This document shows positions 52,216 to 60,552 of a stretch of 64,000 bases of DNA, one piece after another. The stretch comes from Streptomyces odontomachi (lineage in GTDB: Bacteria; Actinomycetota; Actinomycetes; Streptomycetales; Streptomycetaceae), in assembly GCF_024435355.1 (NCBI RefSeq), contig NZ_JAMJWG010000009.1, forward strand, positions 124,001 through 188,000. Reading direction: 5' to 3'. The translations under genes were made by a program, and so were the position numbers. The notes beneath the pieces are model-generated. The model made no database searches. It had not been told where the DNA came from and saw only the letters and a list, made by a program, of their open reading frames with translations. The number at the start of each line of letters is the position of its first letter. The first letter of the stretch is position 1.

Positions 52216-52590
52216 CTGTCTCCCCCTTCCGCCGGACGCGGTCGCCTGCCTCGCCATTCTCTGCGGGACCCCGCTTCCGCGCGCCGGGCGTGCCCCGATG
52301 CTGCGGCTTCACCAAGGGTGAAGGTCAAGGGGCCGAGGGGCGGGCGGCGGGGGGAGGGCGGCGCACCGGCCGCGGTGCCACCGGCCGGGCGGCAACGGTC
52401 CCCCGCCGTTGCCGCCCGCACGCTTGTTAGCCTGCGCAGGCGTGTTCGCGTGCGGGCGTGGTCGAACCTCGAACGCCGTTGCCGGAACCGCCACCGCATC
52501 GTCGGCAGAGTCGCCGCGACCCCCCCGTACCGGAGCGTCGGCTGAGCCCTCGCCGGAGCCGGTCACCCACGTCATCATCAGGAGGAAGCC
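52216..52590. other. divergent intergenic region MerR-PP2C / ATP-grasp
   Basis: About 375 bases between divergent genes. A TAGCCT hexamer at 52428-52433 is a possible -10 for the ATP-grasp gene, but no matching -35 was found. AGGAGGAAG precedes the GTG at 52591. No gene recognised. Confidence 0.4.
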
Positions 52591-53541
52591 GTGCCGCACG
52601 CGCGCCCCAGGATCGCGCTGGTCACCTGCCGTCCGCAGCCGCGGGTCCGCCTGGACCCCGATCTGCCGGCGCTGTACGGCGCGTTGACGGAAGCGGGCGC
52701 CGAGGCCGACGCCGTGTGCTGGGACGATCCGGACGTCGACTGGACGTCGTACGACCTCGCGGTGATCCGTTCCACCTGGGACTACACCTGGCGGGCCGAC
52801 GCCTTCGTGGCCTGGGCCGAGCGGTGTGCCGCGCTCACCACCCTCGCCAACCCGCCCGACGTGATCCGCTGGAACACCGACAAGCACTACCTCGGCGACC
52901 TCGCGGCAGCCGGCGTACCCGCGGTGGAGACCCGGTACCTGGCGCCGGGGCACGGCACGGCGGCCGGGCTGCCCGGCTCCGGCGCCGGCGGAACCCACGG
53001 TCACGGTCCCGACCAGGACGGCCGGGAGTACGTGATCAAGCCGACCACGGGCGCCGGCGGACGGTTCGCCGCGCGCTACCGGCTCGGTGACCCGGCCGCC
53101 GCCGAGGCCGCACGAGCACACCTCGCGCAGATACACGCCCGGGGCCTGACGGCGATGGTGCAGCCGTACATGCGGCGCGTCGACACCACCGGCGAGCGTG
53201 CGCTGGTCTACTACGGCGGGGAGCTGGTGCACGCCATACGCAAGGGCCCGGTACTGGCACCGGACGCCGCCCATGACGCACGCAAGACCGCCCACCCCGG
53301 CGTACGCGCCTGGGAGCCGACGGCGGCCGAGACGGCCGTCGCCGAGCTCGCCCTGAAGGCGGTACCGGGCGGCACCGACCTGCTGTACGCGCGCGTGGAC
53401 GTCGTCGACGACGAGGACGGGCAGCCGTGCGTGATGGAACTCGAACTGGTGGAGCCCAACCTCTTCCTCCACGTCCACCCGCAGTCCCTGCCGACGGTCG
53501 TGGACGCCCTCCTCAAGGCGGCGGCCAGCGCGGCGGGTTGA
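52591..53541 (+). CDS. ATP-grasp domain protein
   Basis: 316 residues from GTG 52591 with AGGAGGAAG upstream. RPRIALVTCRPQP and the ATP-binding lobe EYVIKPTTGAGGRFAARYRL, TAMVQPYMRRVDTTGERALV, LLYARVDVVDDEDGQPCVME, LELVEPNLFLHV follow the layout of RimK-like ATP-grasp ligases, which make carboxylate-amine bonds. It has an inserted Gly/His-rich loop near residue 133. Substrate unknown; no peptide-precursor gene adjacent. Confidence 0.85.
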   Translation: MPHARPRIALVTCRPQPRVRLDPDLPALYGALTEAGAEADAVCWDDPDVDWTSYDLAVIRSTWDYTWRADAFVAWAERCAALTTLANPPDVIRWNTDKHYLGDLAAAGVPAVETRYLAPGHGTAAGLPGSGAGGTHGHGPDQDGREYVIKPTTGAGGRFAARYRLGDPAAAEAARAHLAQIHARGLTAMVQPYMRRVDTTGERALVYYGGELVHAIRKGPVLAPDAAHDARKTAHPGVRAWEPTAAETAVAELALKAVPGGTDLLYARVDVVDDEDGQPCVMELELVEPNLFLHVHPQSLPTVVDALLKAAASAAG

Positions 53542-53632
53542 GGCCCCGGCCCGCGGGGCGCCCCCTGTGACGCCGCCCCGACCGCAGGTAGGCTCGACGG
53601 CACCGGCGCGGGAGGGAGACGAGGGCGCGTCC

Positions 53633-54100
53633 ATGGATGCAATGGCACTGGCCCTGCTGGGTGCCGTGGGCGGGTCGCTGCGTGCCGTGGTCGACGCCTA
53701 CGGCCAGACGATGGCATGGCGTGCGGCCCGCCGGACGCACCGCAGGACGACGGCCGGCGGCAGCGGCACGGTGCCGTCCGACGGCGGAGGCGGCCCGGTG
53801 ACGGGCGCTCAGCCGGCGCCCGTGCCACCCGCGCTGAGCGAGTTCTTCGATCCGGTACCCGAGCTGGTCGCCGGACTCTTCCACATGGGGCTCGGCGCCG
53901 CCACCGCCGTGGTGTTCGGCCTGGCCGGCCAGATCAACGGCGGCTACGCCGCGATCGCGGTGGGCATCTCGGCGCCGGCGCTGCTGGTGCAGGTGGGCCA
54001 GATCCCCGCGGTCGGCGAGGGGGTCGCAGGAACGCCACAGCCCGCGCAGCCCGCGCCGGGCCCGGTCGAGGCGACCCAGACCCGGGAGTCGACCCCGTGA
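53633..54100 (+). CDS. small membrane protein, partner of PstS-like gene
   Basis: 155 residues from ATG 53633. It has a short helix (ALALLGAVGGSLRAVVDAYG), a Pro/Gly/Thr linker, then two hydrophobic segments (about 80-102, 107-128) and a Pro/Thr/Gln tail. Its stop overlaps the next GTG (GTGA). Not recognised; the coupling suggests a complex with the PstS-like protein. Confidence 0.7.
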   Translation: MDAMALALLGAVGGSLRAVVDAYGQTMAWRAARRTHRRTTAGGSGTVPSDGGGGPVTGAQPAPVPPALSEFFDPVPELVAGLFHMGLGAATAVVFGLAGQINGGYAAIAVGISAPALLVQVGQIPAVGEGVAGTPQPAQPAPGPVEATQTRESTP

Positions 54101-55674
54101 CGACACCGCCCCCGTCCGGCGACCGCGGGACCGCCACCCCCGGCGGCGGGGCGCCCACCCCCGGCGGCGGGACCACCACCGCCCGCAGGTCCGTCTCCGC
54201 CGTGTTCGGCCGACGACGCACCCCGGCAGAGGCCCGTCGTGCGGACCTGCGGCACACCTATCCCCTCGGCCGTCGCATCCTCGCCGCGATGCTGGGCGTG
54301 CGGTTGCCGCTCGGCGGAGAACGGTTCGGCGCGGCGGGCCGGGTGGCCGCCGCCGAGCCGTCCCCTTCCCCTTCCCGGGGCCTCCGGGCGGGGCTGGCGG
54401 TGGTGGGATGGACGCTGGTGTACGCCGTGCGGTGGCCGATCGACCGGGTGGGAACGTGGGCGCGCCGGATCCGCTGCGCGAGGGACGTTCGGCGGCTGAG
54501 GCGCCGCATGCCGCACGGCCTCAGGCCCATCGTGACGCTGGGCCGTTCCGAGCCGAGCCACCATGGGGCGCCCGCGGGCGACAACCGGAACACGGCGCCC
54601 TCCGTGAGTCCCGCGCAGGCAGGGACGTATGGCACGTGGTCCCGCCCCGGGCACGACTGGGTGGCGCTCGGGCCCGTGACGATGGCCCGTGACCGCCGAA
54701 TCCTCTGGATCGGGGCCGTCGCCGTGCTCCTGGCAGTCGCGGTGGTGACGGCAAGCCTGGTCCGCGTCGGCAACGGCACCGGACCTGAGGGACACGTCCC
54801 CCCGACCGGGTGCGCCACGGGCGCCCTCACGCTCGTCGGCTCGCCGGAACTCCAGAAGGTCCTGCACACGGCGGCCGAGGACTACCAGGACCAATGCCAC
54901 GACGCGCACATCCAGCTCGCGCTGGAGGGCGCTCAGTCGGCAGAGCAGGCGCTGGCACACGGCGGTGCGTCCGGGCGGCTGGCGGCGTTCACGGCACGGC
55001 CGCTGGAGGACGCCAAGGGCGCCGGACTCGTCGGGACGCCCGTGGGGGCGGCGGCGTACGCGGTCGTGGTCAATCAGGACAGCGGGGTGACCGACCTCAC
55101 CCTCCCGCAGCTCCGCGCCCTCTACAGCGGGGACGCCACGTCGTGGGAGGCGGTCGGGGGAGGGGACGTGCCGGTGCGGCTCGTGGGGGAGGAGGAGTCC
55201 TCGCCGATCCGCCGGACGTTCGAGCAGACGGTCCTGGACGGCGGCGCCGAGCCCCCGACCTCGTCCTCCGACTGCCGTTCGGCGACGAAGGCGGGCAGCC
55301 CGGTCCGGTGTGAACGCTCCGGCGCCGCCGCGGTGCTGAAAGCCGTCGACGAGCAGCCGGGCGCCATCGGCTATGTGCAGGTCAGGCCCGACGGGAGCAC
55401 GCAGGGCCCGTTCGTGGACGAGAACGGCAAGAAGTACGCCCACGTACGGATGGTGTCGCTCCACCAGGCCACGCCGACGACCACGGCGATCACCGAAGGC
55501 CACTACCCGTTCTGGGCGGTGCAGCACGCGTACACCAAGGGCACGCCATCGCACGACAGCATGGCGGAATCCTTCCTGGCCTACCTCACCTCGCCGGACG
55601 CTCCCCGGATCCTCCGGGCGCTCGGCTACCTGCCCTGCACCGGCGTCCTGGAGAGGATCTGCGCCAGGGGGTGA
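54097..55674 (+). CDS. membrane-anchored PstS-like substrate-binding protein
   Basis: 525 residues from GTG 54097. The N-terminal about 200 residues are disordered and basic with a hydrophobic segment near 90-110; a membrane helix (RILWIGAVAVLLAVAVVTAS) around residue 203 is followed by an extracellular PBP domain (ALTLVGSPELQKVLHTAAED, LTLPQLRALYSGDATSWEAV, GAIGYVQVRPDG). The periplasmic-binding fold resembles phosphate-binding PstS, but it is not a lipoprotein and no pstCAB is adjacent. Could be a sensor or scaffold. Confidence 0.8.
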   Translation: MTTPPPSGDRGTATPGGGAPTPGGGTTTARRSVSAVFGRRRTPAEARRADLRHTYPLGRRILAAMLGVRLPLGGERFGAAGRVAAAEPSPSPSRGLRAGLAVVGWTLVYAVRWPIDRVGTWARRIRCARDVRRLRRRMPHGLRPIVTLGRSEPSHHGAPAGDNRNTAPSVSPAQAGTYGTWSRPGHDWVALGPVTMARDRRILWIGAVAVLLAVAVVTASLVRVGNGTGPEGHVPPTGCATGALTLVGSPELQKVLHTAAEDYQDQCHDAHIQLALEGAQSAEQALAHGGASGRLAAFTARPLEDAKGAGLVGTPVGAAAYAVVVNQDSGVTDLTLPQLRALYSGDATSWEAVGGGDVPVRLVGEEESSPIRRTFEQTVLDGGAEPPTSSSDCRSATKAGSPVRCERSGAAAVLKAVDEQPGAIGYVQVRPDGSTQGPFVDENGKKYAHVRMVSLHQATPTTTAITEGHYPFWAVQHAYTKGTPSHDSMAESFLAYLTSPDAPRILRALGYLPCTGVLERICARG

Positions 55675-55693
55675 GCTAGCCCCGGTCCTGCGT

Positions 55694-56143
55694 TCACCAG
55701 GTGAACCAGCCAGGGGTTGCCGAGTACTCCTGCGGCGCGTAGTCGCACACGCCCGCATCGAACGGCCGGGCCGCGGCGAGGCGTTCCGCCTGGCGTTCGC
55801 CGGAGGCGTCCACCGTGTCGGCGGCCACGACGAGGACGAGGACGGCGGACAGGCAGCCGATGACGAGCCCGCGGGACGCGGCACCTTGGTGGTCCGCCAC
55901 GATCGCGCCGGCCAGGGACACGACGAAGACGGCACCGACCAGCACCAGGGCGATCAGCGTGAGGTGGTCCAGGTGCGCGGAGTGGTGGCACAGCACGTAC
56001 TGCCGCGTTCCCTGCGGCGCCCGCAGTCGTTCCCAGAGGGCGAGCGCCCCCAGCGTCCAGCCGATCGCGACGAGGTGCCACGCACGAGGGGTGAAGCGGG
56101 CGCCGTCCGGTGCGCCGGCGGCTCCGGCCTGTTCACCTGCCAT
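55694..56143 (-). CDS. hypothetical two-helix membrane protein
   Basis: 149 residues. Hydrophobic segments at about 22-40, 60-85 and 92-107; Cys and Tyr residues near the C-terminus (DAGVCDYAPQEYSATPGWFTW). Convergent with the PstS-like gene, 19 bases away. Family not recognised. Confidence 0.6.
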   Translation of the reverse strand: MAGEQAGAAGAPDGARFTPRAWHLVAIGWTLGALALWERLRAPQGTRQYVLCHHSAHLDHLTLIALVLVGAVFVVSLAGAIVADHQGAASRGLVIGCLSAVLVLVVAADTVDASGERQAERLAAARPFDAGVCDYAPQEYSATPGWFTW

Positions 56144-56248
56144 CGTCCTCGCCCCCCGCTGGAACAGTTGGAACAGTGGCGCCCCATGCTAGCGAGGACC
56201 GGGCGCGCGGCCGGCTCATCCCATCCCCCTGCGCACCTCACCCCCTGC

Positions 56249-56860
56249 TCACCCCACCTCGTCCACCCGTTGCAACAGCCCCCAGGTGAAGTCGGCCAGC
56301 CACCGGCGCCTTTGGCCGGTCGGGTCGGGGACGGCGCCGGCGGGGGCCGGTGCGGTGAACTCCAGGCGCCAGCGGGTCGGTGCCGTGCCCTCCTTCGGGC
56401 GGGCCGGGGCGAAGGCGCGGGCCACCTCGTCGACGGTGCACGACCAGGGGCGCAGGTCCTCGACGGTGTGCAGGCGGGGTCCTGGCACGCCGGGCGCCCG
56501 GACCAGCCACTCGTTCCACACCGCGCCGTTCGGTGCCAGCAGGGCCTCGAAGCGGAGGGTGGGCCACAGCGGTACGGGCCACAGCAGCGCTTCGCACTCC
56601 AGGTCGCCGATCCGCCGCTTCGTGCGGGATTCGGGCTCACCGAGCACGGAGCGGTACCGTGCGGCGGCACCCCGGGCGCGTGGTGCACGGGCCATGGCCT
56701 GCCAGCGGCGGTTGGCCTCCCGCATCTCGGCGAGCGAGACCCCCAGGGTGTGGCGGGCCTCGTCCACCAGCTCGGGGTGGAAGTCGGCCATCCGACGGAG
56801 CAGTACGAGCTGGAAGTGAAGGGAGGTGAAGGGGGTGCCGGGCATGTCGCCATCATCCAC
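56249..56860 (-). CDS. hypothetical protein
   Basis: 203 residues from a GTG at 56860 (GGGAG upstream); ATG 56845 is an alternative. Soluble and rich in Trp and Arg (LLWPVPLWPTLRFEALL, RRRWLADFTWGLL). N-terminal FHPELVDEARHTLGVSLAEM is helical. No family recognised. Divergent from the IclR regulator gene. Confidence 0.6.
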   Translation of the reverse strand: MDDGDMPGTPFTSLHFQLVLLRRMADFHPELVDEARHTLGVSLAEMREANRRWQAMARAPRARGAAARYRSVLGEPESRTKRRIGDLECEALLWPVPLWPTLRFEALLAPNGAVWNEWLVRAPGVPGPRLHTVEDLRPWSCTVDEVARAFAPARPKEGTAPTRWRLEFTAPAPAGAVPDPTGQRRRWLADFTWGLLQRVDEVG

Positions 56861-56949
56861 CCCACTCCCGGCCCGAGCGGCACCCGCCCATTGCCTCGGC
56901 GCAGCTCACCCCCTATGTTGGTGGCGATTGTTCGTCATTCCGGCCGTCC

Positions 56950-56964
56950 GTTGAAATATCGAAC
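56950..56964. promoter_or_regulatory. candidate IclR-family operator
   Basis: GTTGAAATATCGAAC, an AT-rich imperfect palindrome (outer GTT/AAC arms) 20 bases before the IclR gene start, in an otherwise GC-rich region. IclR regulators usually autoregulate through such a site. Confidence 0.45.
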
Positions 56965-56984
56965 GTAAGGGAGGGGGCCGGCCC

Positions 56985-57755
56985 GTGGGACGCCTCGTAC
57001 CCGCTGTCACCCGTGCTCTGGACATTCTGGAGCTGTTCCTGGACGGTGACGGCACCCTGTCCGCCCCCGAGATCGTGCGCAGGCTCCAGCTGCCGCGCAC
57101 CACCGTGCACGAGCTGGTCACCACGCTCGTCGCCCGGTCCTACCTGACGCCGGTGCCGTCCGCGCCGGGCCGCTACCGCCTCGGGGTCCGTTCGTACCAG
57201 CTCGGCAGCCGGTACGCGGAGCAGCTCGATCTCGCCGCCGAGGGCCAGCAGGTGGCCCGGCTGGTCGCCGAGACCTGCGACGAGACGGTGCACGTCGCCA
57301 TCCTCGAGCACACCGACGTGATCTACATCGCCAAGGTGGACTCCACGCACGCGGTCCGGATGGTCTCCGCCGCGGGCCGCCGGCTGCCCGCGCACTGCAC
57401 CTCCGTCGGCAAGATGCTGCTGGCCTCGCTGCCCGAGGTCGAACTGGCCGCCCGGATCCCGGACGACGCCCAGTTGACCGCGATGACGCCGAACAGCATC
57501 ACCGACCCGGCGGCCCTGCGCACCGAGCTGACCGACATCCGCGAGCGCGGCACCGCCATCGAGAGCCGTGAGTCCAACCCGGACGTGAGCTGTGTCGCCG
57601 CCCCGGTACGCGACCGCTCAGGACGGGTCGTCGCCGCGCTCTCGATCTCCGTACCGATGATCCGCTGGAGCGAGGAGCGCCGCACCGAGCTGTCCCGGCT
57701 CGCCGCCAAGGGCGCCGCGGATCTGTCCGAACGCCTGGGATACCGAGGGGTGTGA
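56985..57755 (+). CDS. IclR-family transcriptional regulator of the pentose locus
   Basis: 256 residues from GTG 56985. N-terminal wHTH (ALDILELFLDGDGTLSAPEI, RLQLPRTTVHELVTTLVARS) and C-terminal IclR effector domain (CDETVHVAILEHTDVIYIAK, LPAHCTSVGKMLLASL, SCVAAPVRDRSGRVVAALSI). Adjacent to SMP-30 lactonase, so it probably controls the sugar locus; effector unknown, perhaps an aldonic acid or lactone. Confidence 0.92.
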   Translation: MGRLVPAVTRALDILELFLDGDGTLSAPEIVRRLQLPRTTVHELVTTLVARSYLTPVPSAPGRYRLGVRSYQLGSRYAEQLDLAAEGQQVARLVAETCDETVHVAILEHTDVIYIAKVDSTHAVRMVSAAGRRLPAHCTSVGKMLLASLPEVELAARIPDDAQLTAMTPNSITDPAALRTELTDIRERGTAIESRESNPDVSCVAAPVRDRSGRVVAALSISVPMIRWSEERRTELSRLAAKGAADLSERLGYRGV

Positions 57756-57759
57756 CCGC

Positions 57760-58659
57760 ATGAGCAGCAGCAGGACGGCCGGCGCCGGACGTTTCGACGT
57801 GGCCGTACGCGCGCAGGCCGCGTTGGGCGAGGGGCCCACCTGGGACGCGGCCACCGGGCGGCTGATCTGGGTCGACATCGTCGGCTCCCGCGTCCACACC
57901 TTCGATCCGGCGACCGGGCACCGCACCGTCATGACCACCGAACAGCATGTCGGCGCCGCCAAGCCGCGCACCGGCGGCGGCCTCGTCGTCAACCTCCGGG
58001 ACGGCATAGGTCTTTACGACGGCACGGACAGCGCGGACGGCACGGGCGCGGGCGGGTTCCGCTGGCTGCACCACGAGCCGGTGCCGGGACGCCGTGCCAA
58101 CGACGCCGCCGTGGCCCCGGACGGCGCCCTGTGGGCCGGCACCATGTACTACGACGAGAAGCCCGGCGGCGGCACCCTCGCCCGCGTCGCCCCCGACGGC
58201 ACCGTCACCTCCGTCCTGGACGACGTCACCATCAGCAACGGCACCGGCTGGAGCCCCGACGGCCGGCTCATGTACTACGTGGACACGGTCACCGGGCGCA
58301 TCGACGTCTTCGACGTGACGGCGGACGGCGCGCAGGTCACGGGCCGCCGCGAGTTCGCCGCCGTCGAAGCCGGCGCCGGCTCGCCCGACGGGCTCACCGT
58401 CGACGCCGACGGTTGCGTGTGGGTCGCCCTGTGGGGCGGTGCGGCGGTGCGTCGCTATGCGCCCTCCGGCGCCCTCGACCGCGTGGTGGCGGTGCCGACC
58501 AGCCTCACCACCGCGTGCGCCTTCGGTGGCCCCCGTCTCACCGACCTGTACATCACCACCGCCCGCGTCGGGCTCGACGCGCCGCATCCGTTGGACGGTT
58601 CCGTGCTGGTCGTCCCGGACGCCGGCCAGGGCGTCGCGCAGCCGGCGTTCGCCGGCTGA
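57760..58659 (+). CDS. SMP-30/gluconolactonase family lactonase
   Basis: 299 residues, six-bladed beta-propeller. Metal and catalytic residues are visible in LGEGPTWD (Glu), RRANDAAVAPDG (Asn), ISNGTGWSPDG (Asn) and GSPDGLTVDADG (Asp). Starts 4 bases after the IclR stop. In a pentose locus it likely opens an L-arabinono- or xylono-lactone in a non-phosphorylating oxidative pathway. Confidence 0.88.
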   Translation: MSSSRTAGAGRFDVAVRAQAALGEGPTWDAATGRLIWVDIVGSRVHTFDPATGHRTVMTTEQHVGAAKPRTGGGLVVNLRDGIGLYDGTDSADGTGAGGFRWLHHEPVPGRRANDAAVAPDGALWAGTMYYDEKPGGGTLARVAPDGTVTSVLDDVTISNGTGWSPDGRLMYYVDTVTGRIDVFDVTADGAQVTGRREFAAVEAGAGSPDGLTVDADGCVWVALWGGAAVRRYAPSGALDRVVAVPTSLTTACAFGGPRLTDLYITTARVGLDAPHPLDGSVLVVPDAGQGVAQPAFAG

Positions 58660-58711
58660 CCCCGCGGCCTCCGGCCACCCCGGTGCCCTCCGGGGCGCCG
58701 AAGGCGCGATT

Positions 58712-58963
58712 AAGGGGCGCGGGGCTGTGTTTGATGTGCGGCTCCGCCGCGAGTGGCGCCGAAGGCGCCAACAAGGGGCGCGGGGAACTGCGCGACCAGC
58801 CCCCACCGGCCCGGCGGTCCGGACACGACAGAGACCGCCCCACCGGGTCGGGGTGACGACCTGACGGTCTCGTCGTGGCCGATCGCGCAGTTCCCCGCGC
58901 CCCTTGTTGGCGCTGCGCGCCCACGCGGTGGAGCCGCACATCAAACACAGCCCCGCGCCCCTT
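58712..58963. repeat. nested long inverted repeats between convergent genes
   Basis: Outer arms of 34 bases (58712-58745 with 58930-58963) and inner arms of 27 bases (58769-58795 with 58883-58909), all perfectly complementary as read; the inner arms contain GGGGCGCGGGGAACTGCG. The structure lies between the SMP-30 and GH51 genes, which converge. It can form a large cruciform and likely terminates both transcripts. Confidence 0.85.
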
Positions 58964-59010
58964 TGAATGCGCCTTCGGCGCCCCTCGGCGGGAGCCGCAG
59001 TGCGCATCGG

Positions 59011-60552
59011 TCAGGCCAACCGGATCACGTTCCACGACAGCGGCGGCAACTCCGCCCGCAGCGTGCCGTCGACCAGCGTGGTCCCGGTGACCGGACGCGG
59101 TGTGACCCGGTCAGGCGCGTCCGCGGTGTTGACCGCGTCCGGATCCGCGTCCGCAAGGACGCTGTGCTCGGCCACGCCGGTCACGTCGAGGCCGTGCAGC
59201 GTGACGTCGAGCGGCAGCGCAGCGTCCTGGCTGCGGTTGACCGCGAACACGGTCACGGCGCCCGAAGCCGGGTCCTGGACCGCCGTGGCGTGCAGCAGCG
59301 GTACCTCGCCGTACTTCGCCGTGTGGTGCGTGGGTGCCTGCACCCGCACGTCGAGCACCCGGCCCCGGCCGTACCGGGCGGCCTGCGCGAAGGGATGGAA
59401 GGTGGTCTGCCGCCACGCCGGGCCGCCGGGCTCGGTGAAGATCGGCGCGATCACGTTCACCAGCTGCGCCAGGCACGCCACCCGCACCCGGTCGGCGTGC
59501 CGCAGCAGCGCGATCAGCAGCGAGCCGACCACGACCGCGTCGGTGACCGTGTAGTGGTCCTCCAGCAGCCGGGGCGCCTCGGGCCACTCGTCCGGTGCCG
59601 CGGCCTCGGAGGCCTCGCGGGAACGTGACTGGTACCAGACGTTCCACTCGTCGAACGAGAGCTGGATCCGCTTCGACGACTTCAGCCGCGCACCGATGTG
59701 ATCGCAGGTGGCGACCACGTTCTCGATGAACGACTCCATGTCGACGGCGGACGCCACGAACGAGTCGCGGTCGCCGTCCTTCTCCTCGTAGTAGGCGTGC
59801 AGGGAGATGTAGTCCACGAGGTCGTAGGCCTCTTCGAGGACGGTCGCCTCCCAGGCGCCGAAGGTCGGCATCGACTGGTGCGAGCTGCCGCACGCCACCA
59901 GCTCCACCGAGGGGTCCATCTGACGCATCGCACGGGCCGTCTCGGCGGCCAGCCGCCCGTACTCGTGCGCCGTCTTCGCCCCCGTCTGCCAGGGCCCGTC
60001 CATCTCGTTGCCCAGGCACCACAGCCGGATCCCGAACGGGTCCTTGTCGCCGTGCGACCTGCGCAGCTCGGACAGTTCGGTGCCGGCCGGGTGGTTGGCG
60101 TACTCCTGGAGCCGGAGGGCCTCGGCGACCCCGCGGGTGCCGAGGTTGACGGCGAGCATGGGCTCCGCCTGCGGGCCGATCTCCCGCACGAAGGAGATGA
60201 ACTCGCTCAACCCGAAACGGTTCGTCTCCGTCGAGTGCCAGGCCAGGTCGAGCCGGCGCGGGCGGTCCTCGGCCGGGCCGACGGAATCCTCCCAGCGGTA
60301 GCCGGAAACGAAGTTTCCGCCCGGGTAGCGCACCGTCGTCACACCCAGCTCACGGATCAGCTCCAGGACGTCGGTACGCAACCCCGCCCCGTCGGCCGTG
60401 GGGTGCCCGGGTTCGAAGACGCCGGTGTAGACGCAACGGCCCAGGTGCTCCACGAACGAGCCGAACAACCGTGGGTCGACATCACCGACGGCGAACGCGG
60501 GATCGAGGGTGAAACGGCCGACGGGGGCGGGGGACTGAGCGGGGTCAGGCAT
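59011..60552 (-). CDS. alpha-L-arabinofuranosidase, GH51
   Basis: 513 residues from ATG 60552, overlapping the galM stop by eight bases. (beta/alpha)8 barrel with acid/base Glu in LWCLGNEMDGPWQ and nucleophile Glu in LSFDEWNVWY; C-terminal beta-sandwich. DPRLFGSFVEHLGRCVYTGV and VRYPGGNFVSGYRWED are GH51 hallmarks. No signal peptide: acts inside the cell on imported arabinosylated oligosaccharides. Translationally coupled to the epimerase. Confidence 0.94.
   Translation of the reverse strand: MPDPAQSPAPVGRFTLDPAFAVGDVDPRLFGSFVEHLGRCVYTGVFEPGHPTADGAGLRTDVLELIRELGVTTVRYPGGNFVSGYRWEDSVGPAEDRPRRLDLAWHSTETNRFGLSEFISFVREIGPQAEPMLAVNLGTRGVAEALRLQEYANHPAGTELSELRRSHGDKDPFGIRLWCLGNEMDGPWQTGAKTAHEYGRLAAETARAMRQMDPSVELVACGSSHQSMPTFGAWEATVLEEAYDLVDYISLHAYYEEKDGDRDSFVASAVDMESFIENVVATCDHIGARLKSSKRIQLSFDEWNVWYQSRSREASEAAAPDEWPEAPRLLEDHYTVTDAVVVGSLLIALLRHADRVRVACLAQLVNVIAPIFTEPGGPAWRQTTFHPFAQAARYGRGRVLDVRVQAPTHHTAKYGEVPLLHATAVQDPASGAVTVFAVNRSQDAALPLDVTLHGLDVTGVAEHSVLADADPDAVNTADAPDRVTPRPVTGTTLVDGTLRAELPPLSWNVIRLA

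Noticed and set aside
57499..59007. 502-codon minus-strand frame over SMP-30 and IclR genes
   Set aside because: Antisense to two clear families; its N-terminus is repeat DNA.
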